The notes under the pieces were generated by a model. The model was not told where the DNA came from, made no database searches, and saw only the letters and a program-made list of their open reading frames with translations. A stretch of 46,537 bases of DNA from the NCBI GenBank assembly GCA_003427395.1, contig BFEA01000336.1, positions 768,256-814,792 on the forward strand, in the 5' to 3' direction. This document shows, in pieces, positions 29,216 through 39,550 of this stretch. Position numbers and translations under genes: made by a program. Numbering within the stretch: position 1 is the first letter of the stretch; each line of letters starts with the position of its first letter. Source of the stretch: Chara braunii. Lineage: Eukaryota; Streptophyta; Charophyceae; Charales; Characeae.

Positions 29216-29935
29216 ATATAGTATATCTATATACTGGTTGCGACACCGCTTGGTACGAGTGTGAACACCATTACGATACGTAAATACAAACAATGTAGAA
29301 AAGCTAAAACAGAGGAGAATGTACAGATGGAAGAACGAAGGTAGGATAGGAGGGAAGATCAAGGGAAAGAAAGAGTAAGGGACGCAGAGGGGAGAGAAGC
29401 AATGAGGGGCCTACATGTGAGGATAAAACGAGGAGGGAGATCATGACAGGTAGAGAAAACAGAGGTGGAATTCAGCAGGATCGGAACCATGAGGGGTTAG
29501 AAGGCAGGAGAGGAGGGGGAAAAGGCGGCTACCTTCTTTTCCTGAACACGATGTCCTGCATCAGACTGTATTTGGAGCCGAAGAGGGTTTGTATTAGATC
29601 ATTATGATGGGGCGTTATGTTCGGTGGAAGGTGAGGACTAAGAGAGGGAAGCAATGACTGGATTTTGAGGGATCGTTGAGCGAGTCGGGAGCTCGTAATG
29701 AATCAACGACAACAAGCAAGCATCCGGTATAAAATCGATCGATGATTGAAGGATTGTCGTGCGCACCTCCTCCTTCCGTACTCTCCTCACTTCCCCCCCA
29801 GCGCAATCGTCTTCCTGGTCGCGGGTTCGACAATCGTTCCCCGCCTCCTCCTCATCCTCGTCCCCATTGTCTATCACGGATTACTGTGTTGTTGTGTACT
29901 TAGTACCTTGTCCTGTGCGCGTGTGACCACCGCGA
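29216..29935. other. Gene-free stretch
   Basis: Purine-rich on the plus strand, without domains or repeats of note. ATATAGTATATCTATATA near 29216-29233 is an AT-rich near-palindrome. Confidence 0.4.
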
Positions 29936-30990
29936 GTGAACCTAGGGTTTGGCCTACTACCGTGTTCCCCCGAATATAAGATACGGCAACGACGACAACA
30001 CTGGCATTTGTCTCTGTTTTTTCTGGTCGTCATCCTCGTCCTCGTTGTGAAGACAATGAAGACGCCGACCTCCTCCTCCTCCTCTCTCTTCTTCTTCCTC
30101 TCCTCCTCCTCCTCTTGCTCGTCTCAAGGCCTGGACAACGGCGCCGACGTCGTCATATTTCTTTTTCTTATTCTGGTCGTTGTTCGCCGTCTTGCTCGTC
30201 GTGAAATCGTCATACTTGTCGCGTTCACGATGAGGAGGACGACCTTCTCCTCGTCCTCCAATTCCCATTCTTCCTCCTTCCTCTTCCTTCTTCTCCCCCC
30301 TCTCTTCTTCTTCCTCCTCTCCTCCTCTCTCTTCGGCGGCGGCATCGTTATCTTTGTTTTGCTTGTTCGGTTGTCGTTCGTAGGACGACGACGACCTCCT
30401 CCTCCTCCTCTCTTCTTCTTCCTTATCCTCTCGCTGTCGTCTTTGTTTTGTTTGTTCGGTTTTCGTCGTCGTTGTCGTCTCCTTCGTAGGACGACGGCGA
30501 CCTCCTCCTCCTCCTCTCTTCTTCTTCCTCCTCCTCTCGCTCCACGCGGTGTGACTACAACGACGACTTTTTTCTTGTTTTTTTTGGTAGTCGTCCTCGT
30601 CGCCTTCACCACGACGACGACCTCCTCTTCGTCCTCCTCTTCTCGCTCCTTGCGGTGTGACTACGACGACGACTTTTTTCTTGTATTTTTTTGGTAGTCG
30701 TCGTCCTCGTCGCCTTCACCACGACGACGACCTCCTCTTCGTCCTCCTCTCCTTTCTCGTCTTCCTCCCACGCGCGCCCCTTTTTGATTTTTTCTTTCTT
30801 CTAAGACAACTTTTTTCTTTCCTCGTCGCCTTAACCAACCCGACGACTTCTTCCTCCTCTTTCTCCTCTTCTTCTCCTCCTACTCTTCTTCTGTCCTGTT
30901 CCTCCTCGTTCTCGGCCCACCCTCGGCGCGCCCCTTTTTTTTTCGTTTTCTTATTTTTCCGATTCGGTCATTCATTTACTCAATCAAACA
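29936..30990. repeat. TCC/TTC/CGT triplet-rich low-complexity DNA
   Basis: About 1 kb of CTCCTCCTC, TTCTTCTTC and CGACGACGA repeats. Two 106-base units starting at 30538 and 30644 share GCGGTGTGACTAC, GGTAGTCGTC and CGCCTTCACCACGACGACGA. ORFs through it (for example 29936-30697) are compositional artefacts. Confidence 0.9.
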
Positions 30991-31140
30991 ATTAATCAAT
31001 CAATGAACCAACCAATCGATGATTGATTGATTGATCGATTGATTGATTGATTGATCGATCGATCGATTGATGGATTGATCGATCGATTGATGGATTGATC
31101 GATCGATTCATTCGTCGATTCATTGATTGATTGGTTGATT
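30991..31140. repeat. GATT/GATC/GATG tetranucleotide microsatellite
   Basis: About 150 bases of GATTGATT, GATCGATC and GATGGATT units. GATCGATC runs are self-complementary and could extrude. Confidence 0.95.
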
Positions 31141-31830
31141 GTACCTCCTCCTCCTAGTGCGCCTCCCCTGTCCGACCCTCCTTCCCTTCCCGACCCTCGT
31201 CCTTCCTCTCCCGAACCAACTACCGACCCTCCGTCTCCCCCGACCCTCGTTCTTCCTCTCCCGAACCAACTGCTACCGTCTCCGATCCTCCCGCCTCCCC
31301 TCCCCGAGTCTCCTCCGCTCACCGACCCTCCTCCCTCTGCCGACCCTCATCTTCCTCTCCTGGAGCCTCCGTCTCCCTTCCCCGACCCTCGTCCTCCTTC
31401 TCCCGAGCATCTCTCGAACCTCATCGTCTCGTCTCGGACCCTCCGCCTTCACATGAGATGACAATATCGACGATCATCGTATTTTTCTTTTTTATTCTTC
31501 TTCTATCGATCTATCTATCTGTCTGTTTATCTATCTCCTCCTCCTACTCCGCCTCCCCTCTCCGACAATCGGCCGCTTCCATCCGTCCTCTCGAACCTTC
31601 CGGGACCCTCCACCTCCCATCTCCGACCCTCCTCGTCCCCTCCCCTAACCTCCACCTCCCCTCTCAGACCATCATCCTCTCTCCCGAACCACCTCCTCCC
31701 CTCTCCGACCCTCCACTTCCCCTTCATGACCCTCTGCCTTTTTCCCGACCCTCTTCCTCACCTCGTGACCCTCCGCTCCCCTCCCCGACACTCATTCTCC
31801 GAATCCCGACCCTCTCCCGACAAGGGTGAT
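31141..31830. repeat. CCGACCCTC-type degenerate minisatellite
   Basis: Repeated CCGACCCTCC, CTTCCTCTCCCGAACC and related blocks of about 16-54 bases, with an ATCT run at 31505-31530. Both strands have long Pro/Ser- or Gly/Arg-rich frames, which I do not accept as genes. Confidence 0.85.
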
Positions 31831-32500
31831 GGCAAGGAGGATAATGGCGAAGGGAGGGGAGGACGTGTAGGGGAAGAGACTAGGGGAGGAGACGACGAAG
31901 ATGGAGGACAAGGAGCAGTAGAAGAAGGCGAGGAAAAGGAAGAGAAGAGAGATGAAGAAGCCGTTGTTGTAGTAGTATAGTAGCAGCCGCAGTAGTAGTC
32001 GTAGTAGTCGCAGCAGCAGTAGTAGCAGCAGTAGTAGTCCCAGTAGTAGTCGCAGCAGCAGCAGTAGTAGTAGGGGGAGGAGGAGTTTATAGTATATCAT
32101 TATTTTATATGTAGTACTATTAATATTTTAATAGTCTAGTACACTATCAAAAAAATATAAAAAATCCGTGTATTTCGGCATGTGGGAGGAGCCTCTGTAA
32201 AGCGCAATCCAGCCCCGGTTCAAATTTTTATTTTTTTTCCTTTCACGCGGCAGTTTCCGGTTTGTCCGGAATTCCGGATAAAGCGGATGCCGGATATTTC
32301 CGGTCAAGCAATCCGGCCCGGAATGCTGTGCTACTTAGGTAATAATAGCTGTATTTGGGAAACTTTCGCGGACTGGGTTTTGCGAACGTAGAGCTGAAGC
32401 TTCCCAGACAATAGATCGGGGGACGAAGATTAGGTGCGAGGGCACGAGACGGATGAAGGCACGCCAGATGACATTCATCACGGAATCATATACCATAGAC
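31831..32500. other. Purine- and AGT-repeat stretch, then AT-rich DNA
   Basis: Positions 31830-31970 are GA-rich. Positions 31975-32080 are (AGT)n/(AGC)n triplets. Positions 32090-32170 are AT-rich. Positions 32250-32320 contain a cluster of CCGGA/TCCGG palindromic bits (TCCGGAATTCCGGA). No gene is seen. Confidence 0.6.
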
Positions 32501-32579
32501 AGAGCGATTGTTTTAAAACCAAAAAAAAAGAGGATTTAAAGAAAGAGCAGGAGCAAGGAAAAGAAAACAGGAAACACCA

Positions 32580-32655
32580 GCTCCTGTGGCTGAATGGTGC
32601 ACCCATATAACAGTTGATAAACAGAGCTCCGTTCGAGTCCTGTTGAAAGCGGCTG
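32580..32655 (+). ncRNA. tRNA-like pol III boxes (tRNA pseudogene or SINE head)
   Basis: TGGCTGAATGG (32587-32597) fits the A-box consensus TRGYNNANNGG and GTTCGAGTCC (32631-32640) fits the B box, 33 bases apart as in tRNAs. The acceptor and T stems do not pair well, so it is not a functional tRNA. A tRNA-derived SINE or an old tRNA pseudogene fits best. Confidence 0.5.
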
Positions 32656-32930
32656 AACCAAAACAACTCTGAACTACCTGGGGCTGGTCCGTTCGATGAC
32701 GAAACAAGCACAAAGGGGGGGAAGGAAAAGCAAAGAACGAAAGAACTCAGGAGGAAGGAGGAGATGGAAAGAGGATGAGCAGCTTGAAGCACACCCGTAA
32801 GAAAACCGAGGGCAGGGCACGCAGGCGTTCCAGGAGGAAGATGAGGAGAAAGAGTAGGAAAGCCGAATGCATAACCGTAAACAAGGAAAGAACAGGGCAC
32901 ACAGGTATGCGTTCACCAGCACTCACTCAC

Positions 32931-33223
32931 TTGTCCAGGCGAATGCTCCTGAGGTACGTTTCCACGCATATTTGGTGGTATACGCCAGGATTCGTGCAGC
33001 CTTCAAAAGAACAAGAGATCGCATTGAGTTCATCACAGGTACTGTCGCAGACCTCTCCACAGTAGTCACAGATGCCCTCGATACTGTGGAGTGACCCGAG
33101 CCCAGCGGTGCCAGTGACGGCTTTCGAGCTCCCATCCAATGATTCATCCTTACCCCCTCCTCTACTACTTCGCCCGTCCTCGGCTACCATTCTGCTTCGC
33201 GCGGACTTCTTCAGCGATCCCAT
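32931..33223 (-). CDS. Putative host gene, first coding exon of a Cys/His zinc protein
   Basis: The minus-strand ATG at 33223 (context AAGGTAAACATGG, A at -3) opens a 97-codon exon. After a basic, Gly/Ser-rich N-terminus (residues 1-45) comes GICDYCGEVCDSTCDELNAI, SCSFEGCTNPGVYHQICVET and YLRSIRLD. The ligand pattern CxxC...C...C...C....C....HxxC suggests a treble-clef or PHD/RING-like zinc module. The exon ends ...CTGGACAA followed by GTGAGTGAGT (from 32930), a strong 5' splice site in phase 2. No frameshift is seen, unlike every transposon here. No second exon was recognised down to about 32200. I recall similar plant zinc proteins continuing with Arg/Lys-Thr-Gly-Phe, but cannot name one. 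Confidence 0.6.
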
Positions 33224-33891
33224 GTTTACCTTCGCAATTATGATTCGAAAAGATCGGAATCTTGGAAACGCAATCTGTGATTGCTCCCTCTCTTGCCCTT
33301 TTCCCTCCTGCTTGTCGCGAATCGGGAGAAGAAAGACCCTTCACCCACGGAGGCAAGCCACGATCGCGCGCCACGCGTTCGAGCACGAGCACGGGCTGGC
33401 ACGCACGAGCAGGACCCACCCAGCCGCGCCCACGTGCTGCACTCACAAACTTCCCACCAGATCAAATCTCTTCAGATCTTCAAAAAGAGCACTTATCTCC
33501 GCAGCCTGCCTGTTCGCGAACCACAAACCTTCGGAATACCAATCGCATTCACAAGAGAGGAGACGCCTAGCCGCAGAGTCTAGCCACTGGGATCGGAACA
33601 CAGATCAAAGTCATACACAAAGACGAGGAAACACGAGCGCCTAGCCACATCATCCCAACGAGATACGCGACACTGGCTTCATCAACGAAACAACCACATC
33701 GTTCACGACGCCCCGTCACATCCTTTTCCCACTATTGGTTGTCAAATACTCTTCTCCTTGACAAACGCGAACTCGCCAACGGGCCTACCTCAGTTGATAC
33801 TGACAAACCGCGTGGCCGCGGCCTCCCAGCCCAGTGTTGAGCGGAGTGACGAGACTCTAGAAGTTTTGAGAGTGGGTCTTCCTTGCACTTA
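33224..33891 (-). promoter_or_regulatory. Upstream region of the zinc-protein exon
   Basis: About 670 bases between the ATG and the Harbinger-like insertion. It holds a CACGTG G-box near 33432 and is GC-richer in the middle. No clear TATA box is seen. A plus-strand frame at 33072-33644 overlaps the exon antisense and has no support. Confidence 0.35.
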
Positions 33892-34063
33892 GGGCCTCGT
33901 TAGACCCTCCTTGGAAAATCCTCAGGAATTAGGACGGAATCCTTGGAAAAATTTTCGGTTTTGGGTTCGTAGTTACACCGTCTCCTAATTCGACGGGTCC
34001 CAAGGAAAACTCTTGGGGGTCTCCGGCGGCCAATTTCATACGCATACACGAAGCCGCGGGGGT

Positions 34064-34295
34064 GGATGTCCGTCATCGTGCTGGGATGTCCGTGCATCCT
34101 CGGGCGTGGTCCAGTGGCGATGTGCGGGGAGGCCTACCGAAGTGAAGAAAACAAAGGGCGCCAACATCTAGGTTCGAATGGATGTTCGTCATCGTGCTGG
34201 GATGTCCGTGCATCCTCGGGCGTGGTCCAGTGGCGACGGCGGGGAGGCCTACCGGAGTGAGGAAAACAAAGGGCGCCAACATCTCGGTTCAAATT
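34064..34295. repeat. 116-bp tandem duplication inside the Harbinger-like element
   Basis: Units start at 34064 and 34180. Both contain GTCATCGTGCTGGGATGTCC, GGGCGTGGTCCAGTGGCGA and ACAAAGGGCGCCAACATCT. Confidence 0.93.
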
Positions 34296-34532
34296 TCAGA
34301 TTTTGAGCCCTCCATTGTGACCACGCGTGAGGCGTCCTGGCGGCTGGACTGGAGACTGGGACGAAACGTTTGTGAGGAGGAGTGATGGCGGCCATGGCTT
34401 AAAAGGAGGGCATTGGAACGTTGGGTGATCTAGTGTATGTGTAACGGTTCTCTAGCCTTCATGTTCCGCATGCTCTTTGGGCTATTACAACTGAGCAACG
34501 TAACGCTTCCGTGAAACATGGAGAGTACGAGA

Positions 34533-34690
34533 GCGGTCCCCATCGACGTGCAGAAGGTGCAGCGAGGGCGTCGGCAGGCAAACGAGTGGTGGGTGCTTGT
34601 GCATTGAGGGCGGTCCCCATCGGCGTGCAGAAGGTGCAGCGAGTGGGACGGCGGGTGAACAAGTGGTGGGTGCTTGTGCATTGCAAGTCC
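34533..34690. repeat. 77-bp tandem duplication inside the Harbinger-like element
   Basis: Units start at 34533 and 34610. Both contain GCGGTCCCCATCG, GTGCAGAAGGTGCAGCGAG and GTGGTGGGTGCTTGTGCATT. Confidence 0.93.
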
Positions 34691-34859
34691 TGGCGATGGG
34701 AGAGTTCCCGGGTGGTGCGAAGGCATTAACAACATTGGAGAGAAACACAGTGGTTGCAGTTGTGTCAATCGTCGCCATGCATTATCGCATTGAGAGAACG
34801 ACAACTCTCCTGAGGATGAGATTGTTCATTCCCAGGTAGAGGCAGTTGATGCAACAAGT

Positions 34860-35110
34860 GATGGATGCACATGATCGTGTATCATTATCGGAATCCATTG
34901 TGCAATTCTGCTGCGTCATGGCATCGAGTATGATCCCACGGACAACGCCGAGATGGTAGATGAGGAGAAGGAGAGAGGGACATAGGAGGATCTCAGGCAG
35001 GTTGACAATTTAAGGAGGGTTACTACAAGGAGAAGTTGCGGAATGAAGTTGTTAATGGCGCACGTCAGCTATCTGCTAGAGGTTTCCCATTTGTCCATCG
35101 TCGTTTTCCT
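34860..35110 (+). pseudogene. Possible transposase C-terminal remnant
   Basis: One plus frame reads HCAILLRHGIEYDPTDNAEM, VDEEKERG, a stop, then EDLRQVDNLRR, and a neighbouring frame gives YYKEKLRNEVVNGARQLSAR. The arrangement (Leu-His-like helix, acidic stretch, Tyr/Lys-rich end) resembles the C-terminal part of PIF/Harbinger nucleases, but the expected LHN motif is not intact and no DDE residues were located. Support comes mainly from its position inside the TIR-bounded element. Confidence 0.3.
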
Positions 35111-35799
35111 CACTGTTTCTCGTTTTCGTCTGTTGCCAGGACCCCCCACAACGATGCACACGTAAAACAACACGACAAGGAGCAGGAGAAGAGTGACCAG
35201 CAGCAAGAGCGAAAACCGCCAGAGGACGTCTATTGTGAATCGCAACACGCAAGGCGTGTACCAACAAAGCTTGCATCAATGCGCCCGGCAATAGCCGACA
35301 ACACACGCTTGGCAGATGACAGCAATCGGCCAACAGTGCTTCAACATCGCTTGTAGAAAATTTTAAAAATTCGGCCGTTGGACATCACAGTCGGCGATGC
35401 ACGCACGCAAAAACCTGCTTCGTGAAGTGCCTCGCAGCTCAAGAACCACCCCCACGCATTTTTGCACCAACAGTAACGGTGGACGGGTACTGGAGGACGG
35501 CGATGTCCGTCCAATGGACCACGGACAACATGTGCGCCAACATGGACTCAATTTTTTTTTGTCCGTGCTCACTCCAAAACACTCTGTCAATCGCGGCTTC
35601 TTTAACCCAAGGGACCTCGTGAGGACCTCTTCAATCCAATGACGTTTTGGTTGGGGATTTAGAGGAACCCAAGGAAATCTCTCAGGAGTGTTTTCACATT
35701 CATAAGGAGGGTTTAATGAGGCCCTTACGTTCGATTGGGAAACTCTCGAAACCCGATCGAGAGTTGTCAGAAGCCACGCTATAGCGCCACTCTCGAAAC

Positions 35800-35800
<1 letters not shown>

Positions 35801-35834
<34 letters not shown>

Positions 35835-36300
35835 GCAAAATAACTTTTCATTACAAATTGTGGCGGACCCACCGGGTGAGGTGCTCCGCCTGGGATAGAG
35901 ATAGAGATCGAGGATGAGGGTGGGGCAAAATGGCACAACGCAGCTCCCACGCAGACTCCAACACACGTACTCCAAATTGTGCGAATGTAGAATGATCCAA
36001 ACCCCAGCGGACTGATTGGACTGGACTCAACTGGCTGGTACGGACAGAGGTACCGGCCTGGACTGGACTACCCCGAGTACAACACAGTCCTATGAGACCA
36101 GGCCAAGGGGTTGGTCTCAAAGGTCAACCAGAGGTCCGCTACACGATCCTTGGCCTGTGATGGATCGCATGGATACAAGCACGCTTCCGCTAAGAAACGA
36201 AACTTTACCAAAGAAAAGAAAACCCGAGCAGTCTACAATGCGGAGCAAGCTCCATGTTGAGTCCATGCGATGCAGCCTAGGGTAGAAAATGTCACAATAG
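35801..36300 (-). mobile_element. Poly(A)-tailed retroposon fragment
   Basis: A run of 31 T (35801-35831) on the plus strand is a poly(A) tail on the minus strand. Upstream in minus order is AATGAAAAGTTATTTTGCTC, then GC-richer sequence with GGAGCACCTCACCCGGTGGG. That fits a truncated LINE or SINE inserted just beside the Harbinger-like element. No RT motif lies in the 500 bases examined, so the far boundary is a guess. Confidence 0.5.
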
Positions 36301-36503
36301 CAACAATGTCACAGCTAACAGGCTAAGTGAAAGCATAAAGCAACTTACTACAACAGAAAAAATGTCGCCGAATTCCAACAAATTTTCATTTTCATGTCCA
36401 ACTTATTCAGGCCACAAGGGCTATGACCAACTGCTGAAAGCGGGTCTTCATCTGTGTTCAACTTCTTCTCAACATTGTCAACTTGCAGCTCAACTATTCC
36501 ACA

Positions 36504-36600
36504 ATGGTTTCCTACAAATCTCCAACTCTTTCTCAACAAGTCCAACATGGTTTCCTACAGGTGTTAAACTTTTTCCCAACAAGTTTCCAACATGGTTGTT
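36504..36600. repeat. About 44-bp imperfect tandem repeats
   Basis: ATGGTT(T) blocks at 36504, 36547 and 36592 each follow CCAACA or CCACA and precede TCCTACA (first two units). Two intervening segments share CTTTxTCxCAACAAGT. Confidence 0.7.
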
Positions 36601-36916
36601 GACCCGCATTTCGATACATGATTGGTTGTCGACTGTGTGTGTGTGTGTGGCGGATGGCGAGCAAGTGGTCCGGTCTTGCACAATTGCGTGTTTTAGTGGT
36701 GTTATTTGGCCCCCCAATTCCCAACCGTGTCTCACTTGTTCGGGAAAAGTTGCATAGCCTCTGCGGAAGGATGACACACATAAATGACGAAATAGTCAAA
36801 ATACAAAAAGGAAAAAAAAAAAAAAACGGACGAAAAAAAACAAAAATTACAACAACAACAACATGTTGGAAGCGCTTGTGAAGGGTGGAAGGGAGAGAGA
36901 GAGAGATTCACAACAG

Positions 36917-37008
<92 letters not shown>
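36917..37008. repeat. GATA then GA microsatellite
   Basis: About ten GATA units (36917-36953) run into a long GA tract to 37008. A second GA tract lies at 37338-37374. Confidence 0.97.
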
Positions 37009-37009
<1 letters not shown>

Positions 37010-37054
37010 AATCAATGGTATATGAAAAACACACACACAAGGAACCCCACACTT

Positions 37055-37310
37055 CAACACGGTTGGGAACTTGCTGTCACTTACGCCGGAATACGACAAC
37101 AACGTCTTAATACACGGCCCCCACATCCTAACCACATCGTGACAAACTCAGAGAAAGGTAGGTAAATGCAATGCAATAAGAACAATACACACATTAAACC
37201 CCTCATATTTTTGAAAGGTCGTAAACTGGGTGCCACTTATGCCGGAATTCGGCAACAACATCTTCATATACGGCCCCCCCTTCCCAACCAGATCGTCACA
37301 AGTGTAAGCC
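37055..37310. repeat. Diverged direct repeat pair
   Basis: Segments 37060-37140 and 37213-37300 share GCCACTTATGCCGGAATTCG or its variant (GTCACTTACGCCGGAATACG), GACAACAACGTCTT or GGCAACAACATCTT, and TACACGGCCCCC or TATACGGCCCCC. Spacing is about 153 bases. Confidence 0.8.
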
Positions 37311-37335
37311 GTGTGATACGGTAATGACATTCACG

Positions 37336-37379
<44 letters not shown>

Positions 37380-37699
37380 CATGATCCATGGCATGGCAGA
37401 TCGCCAGTTAAAAATCTCGTTTTTGGTGACAGAAAAACATATGGAAATGAAATAATGAGGAGAAGGCAGCTTCAAGAAAACAAATAACAAAAAGGATACA
37501 GGGAATACCGTACCAACTAGAAGAGGCATCAAACTGGTACTTCGGGGACTGCTCCTGACATGCGGGTGGGCAATGCCGGCCAAAGGACACTCGGTAGCAT
37601 TAGAGATCATGCCAACAGGACCAATCCGTGTGCCTCCTTATCACAGTCCCTTCCACTACGAACATCAGCAGACTGCTCCATAGTGGGGGGGCGCCAACG

Positions 37700-37790
37700 A
37701 TGCGCAGGAAGGCACGTGAGGCCACTGGGGATTGAACCCATGACCTCCTGAGTTGCCACTTGCGAGCCTTACCAAGTACATTATACCCCT
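37700..37790 (-). ncRNA. tRNA-like B box (possible tRNA-derived SINE head)
   Basis: The minus strand has GGTTCAATCCC (plus 37728-37738), a B-box match, preceded by CAACTCAGGAGGTCATGG and by TAATGTACTTGGTAAGG, which resembles an A box. Stems do not close into a cloverleaf. A tRNA-derived SINE is the likeliest reading. Confidence 0.4.
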
Positions 37791-38000
37791 AATACAAAAA
37801 TTTGTATGACCGCGAGGGGAGAGCAGGGATTCTTTTTTTATTTTTTGTTTTTTTCCTTTCAGCCGACTGTGTTCGTTGGGGGCGGGAGACACAGGGGCTC
37901 GCCACACAGCCTTTCGAAACCAATAAAATCGACGTTGTGTCTTCGTCACATAGCCTTTCGAAACAATTTTTTTTGTAGATGTTTCAAAAGCTGTCAGATT

Positions 38001-38067
38001 GACCGGCGTCAAAAGTCAATTCAAAGAGAGGAGATCCACTCGACCGGCGTCAAAAGTCAATTCAAAG
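38001..38067. repeat. 26-base exact direct repeats, 41 bp apart
   Basis: GACCGGCGTCAAAAGTCAAT plus TCAAAG occurs at 38001 and 38042. A separate pair CAGCCTTTCGAAAC / TAGCCTTTCGAAAC lies at about 37907 and 37951. Confidence 0.93.
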
Positions 38068-38069
38068 AT

Positions 38070-38710
38070 GTGTCGGGAGCGTTTCCTCGAAAGACGTTGA
38101 GTGGTCTTGTGAAAAGACCCACTCGAAACGATCTATAAATTGAAAAAAAAAAAAAAAAAGGAGAAATTTGAATCCTTCGGCCTCTGGTACTCTCGACATG
38201 CACAAATAGGCAAAAATTAAGGCGGTATATCTTTCCATCAACAGAAAAAAAGTGGTATAATTGAAAACGAGTTTATCACATACATTTGCGTATAACAACA
38301 GATTGCAAATAGTTTATAAACTGTTTGAGGGAGGGGTTCATGTATATATACAAGAAGCCAATCAATCTGGTTTGGACAAACATTGATCATGTTCTCTGTG
38401 TTGATATACTTGTTTTAAACTGTATATACACACTTTAACAAGAGTTGAAAATCTCGCTCATGTGTTGAAAATCTATTGATAAACAATTGATATCCTGTTG
38501 AAATCATGTTGGAATCATGTTGGAATCACGTTGGAATAATATGGTTGTGAATTATGTTAAAAATTGAACATATTTAAGTTGAAAAAACTTCAAGAATGAC
38601 ATTATAGCGTTGTTTTCATAATATCCTTACGTGTTTAAGATGTGTAATTGATGTTGACATCATTGAAAACCTACTTCCTTATGTTTATGAATCTAAGAGA
38701 TATGCATGTG

Positions 38711-38776
<66 letters not shown>

Positions 38777-39100
38777 CTCTCTCTCTGTCTCTGTCTCCGT
38801 CTCTGTCTCTCTCTCTCTTTCGATGTAACGAAGTTTGTTTTTCATAGCACAAAATCATACACATTCTCTATAATACCCACAATTGTCATTGCAAATCTTC
38901 TTATTTAGGTGCAATTGAATAAGTGTACTATCAAATCGGTATGCGTCTTTCTCGCAACATAATTGTGCAACTGCAAAGTTGATATATGAGAAAGAAAGGT
39001 AAAAAGTATTTTTTGAAGTAAATAAGAAACTCACTTGTTGTAATCAATTAAGTTAATTTTTATTTTTTTATATGTTTTTGTTTCTTAGAAACATTGATGG
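38070..39100. other. AT-rich gene-free stretch with a 64-base oligo(T) tract
   Basis: Positions 38713-38776 are 64 consecutive T followed by a CTCT/GTCT repeat, possibly a retroposon tail on the minus strand. Positions 38490-38535 repeat TGTTGGAATCA. No gene is seen. Confidence 0.7.
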
Positions 39101-39550
39101 ATGCTTTGGGAGGATATTGTTTTTCCAATTCTGAAGTATTAATAATTTTTTTGTTTTAAGTGATTCTTCTTTGTGGTCGGTTCGTGCCTACATTTATGTG
39201 TTGCAATAGTTATGGTAAGTCATAAAATAGTATGCACCTATCGACCACTGACGCTTTGGAAACATATTGTTTTTCCAATTCTGAAGTGTTGATAACTTTT
39301 TTGTTTCAAACGATACTTCTTTGTAGTCGGTAAGTGCCTACATTTATGTGTTGCAATAGTTATGGTAAGTCATAAAATAGTATGCACCTATCGACCACTG
39401 ACGCTTTGGAAGCATATTGCTTTTCCAATTCTGAAGTATTGATAACTTTTTTGTTTCAAGCGATACTTCCTTGTAGTCGGTAAGTGTCTACATTTATGTG
39501 TTGCAATAGTTATGGTAAATCATAAAATAGTATGCACCTATCAACCACAT
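39101..39550. repeat. 150-bp satellite, three units plus a diverged fourth
   Basis: Units start at 39101, 39251 and 39401. Each contains TTTTTCCAATTCTGAAGT, a TAGTCGGTAAGTGCCTACAT-like block (GTGGTCGGTTCGTGCCTACA in unit 1) and AGTATGCACCTATC(G/A)ACCAC. A diverged partial unit lies at 39645-39790. The GTCGG..GTGCCTAC and GTATGCACCTATCGAC blocks are inverted-repeat arms within each unit. Confidence 0.93.

Larger units (their letters stand above)
33892..35724. mobile_element. PIF/Harbinger-like DNA transposon
   Basis: Terminal inverted repeats of 21 bases differ at two positions: GGGCCTCGTTAGACCCTCCTT at the left (positions 33892-33912), written here in two parts as GGGCCTCGTT and AGACCCTCCTT, against GGGCCTCATT and AAACCCTCCTT read inward from 35724. 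Both ends are flanked by TTA (33889-33891 and 35725-35727), the 3-bp TWA target-site duplication typical of PIF/Harbinger. The 1.83-kb interior has no intact ORF and includes two local tandem duplications. It sits about 670 bases upstream of the zinc-protein start codon. Confidence 0.75.

Noticed and set aside
29936-30697. 253-residue plus-strand ORF
   Set aside because: It is Ser/Leu/Phe/Arg low complexity produced by TCC/TTC/CGT triplet repeats; no motif, and the antisense frame is equally open.
31123-31461. Pro/Ser-rich overlapping ORFs
   Set aside because: All frames are open because of the CCGACCCTC minisatellite; no conserved domain.
32580-32655. Functional tRNA gene
   Set aside because: A and B boxes are present, but the acceptor and T stems do not pair and no clear anticodon loop forms.
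33072-33644. 190-residue plus ORF overlapping the zinc-protein exon
   Set aside because: Antisense to a better-supported exon; no motifs or start context.
39101-39550. Regularly spaced repeats considered as a CRISPR array
   Set aside because: Units are 150 bp and similar over their whole length, with no short repeat/unique spacer pattern, and the genome is eukaryotic.
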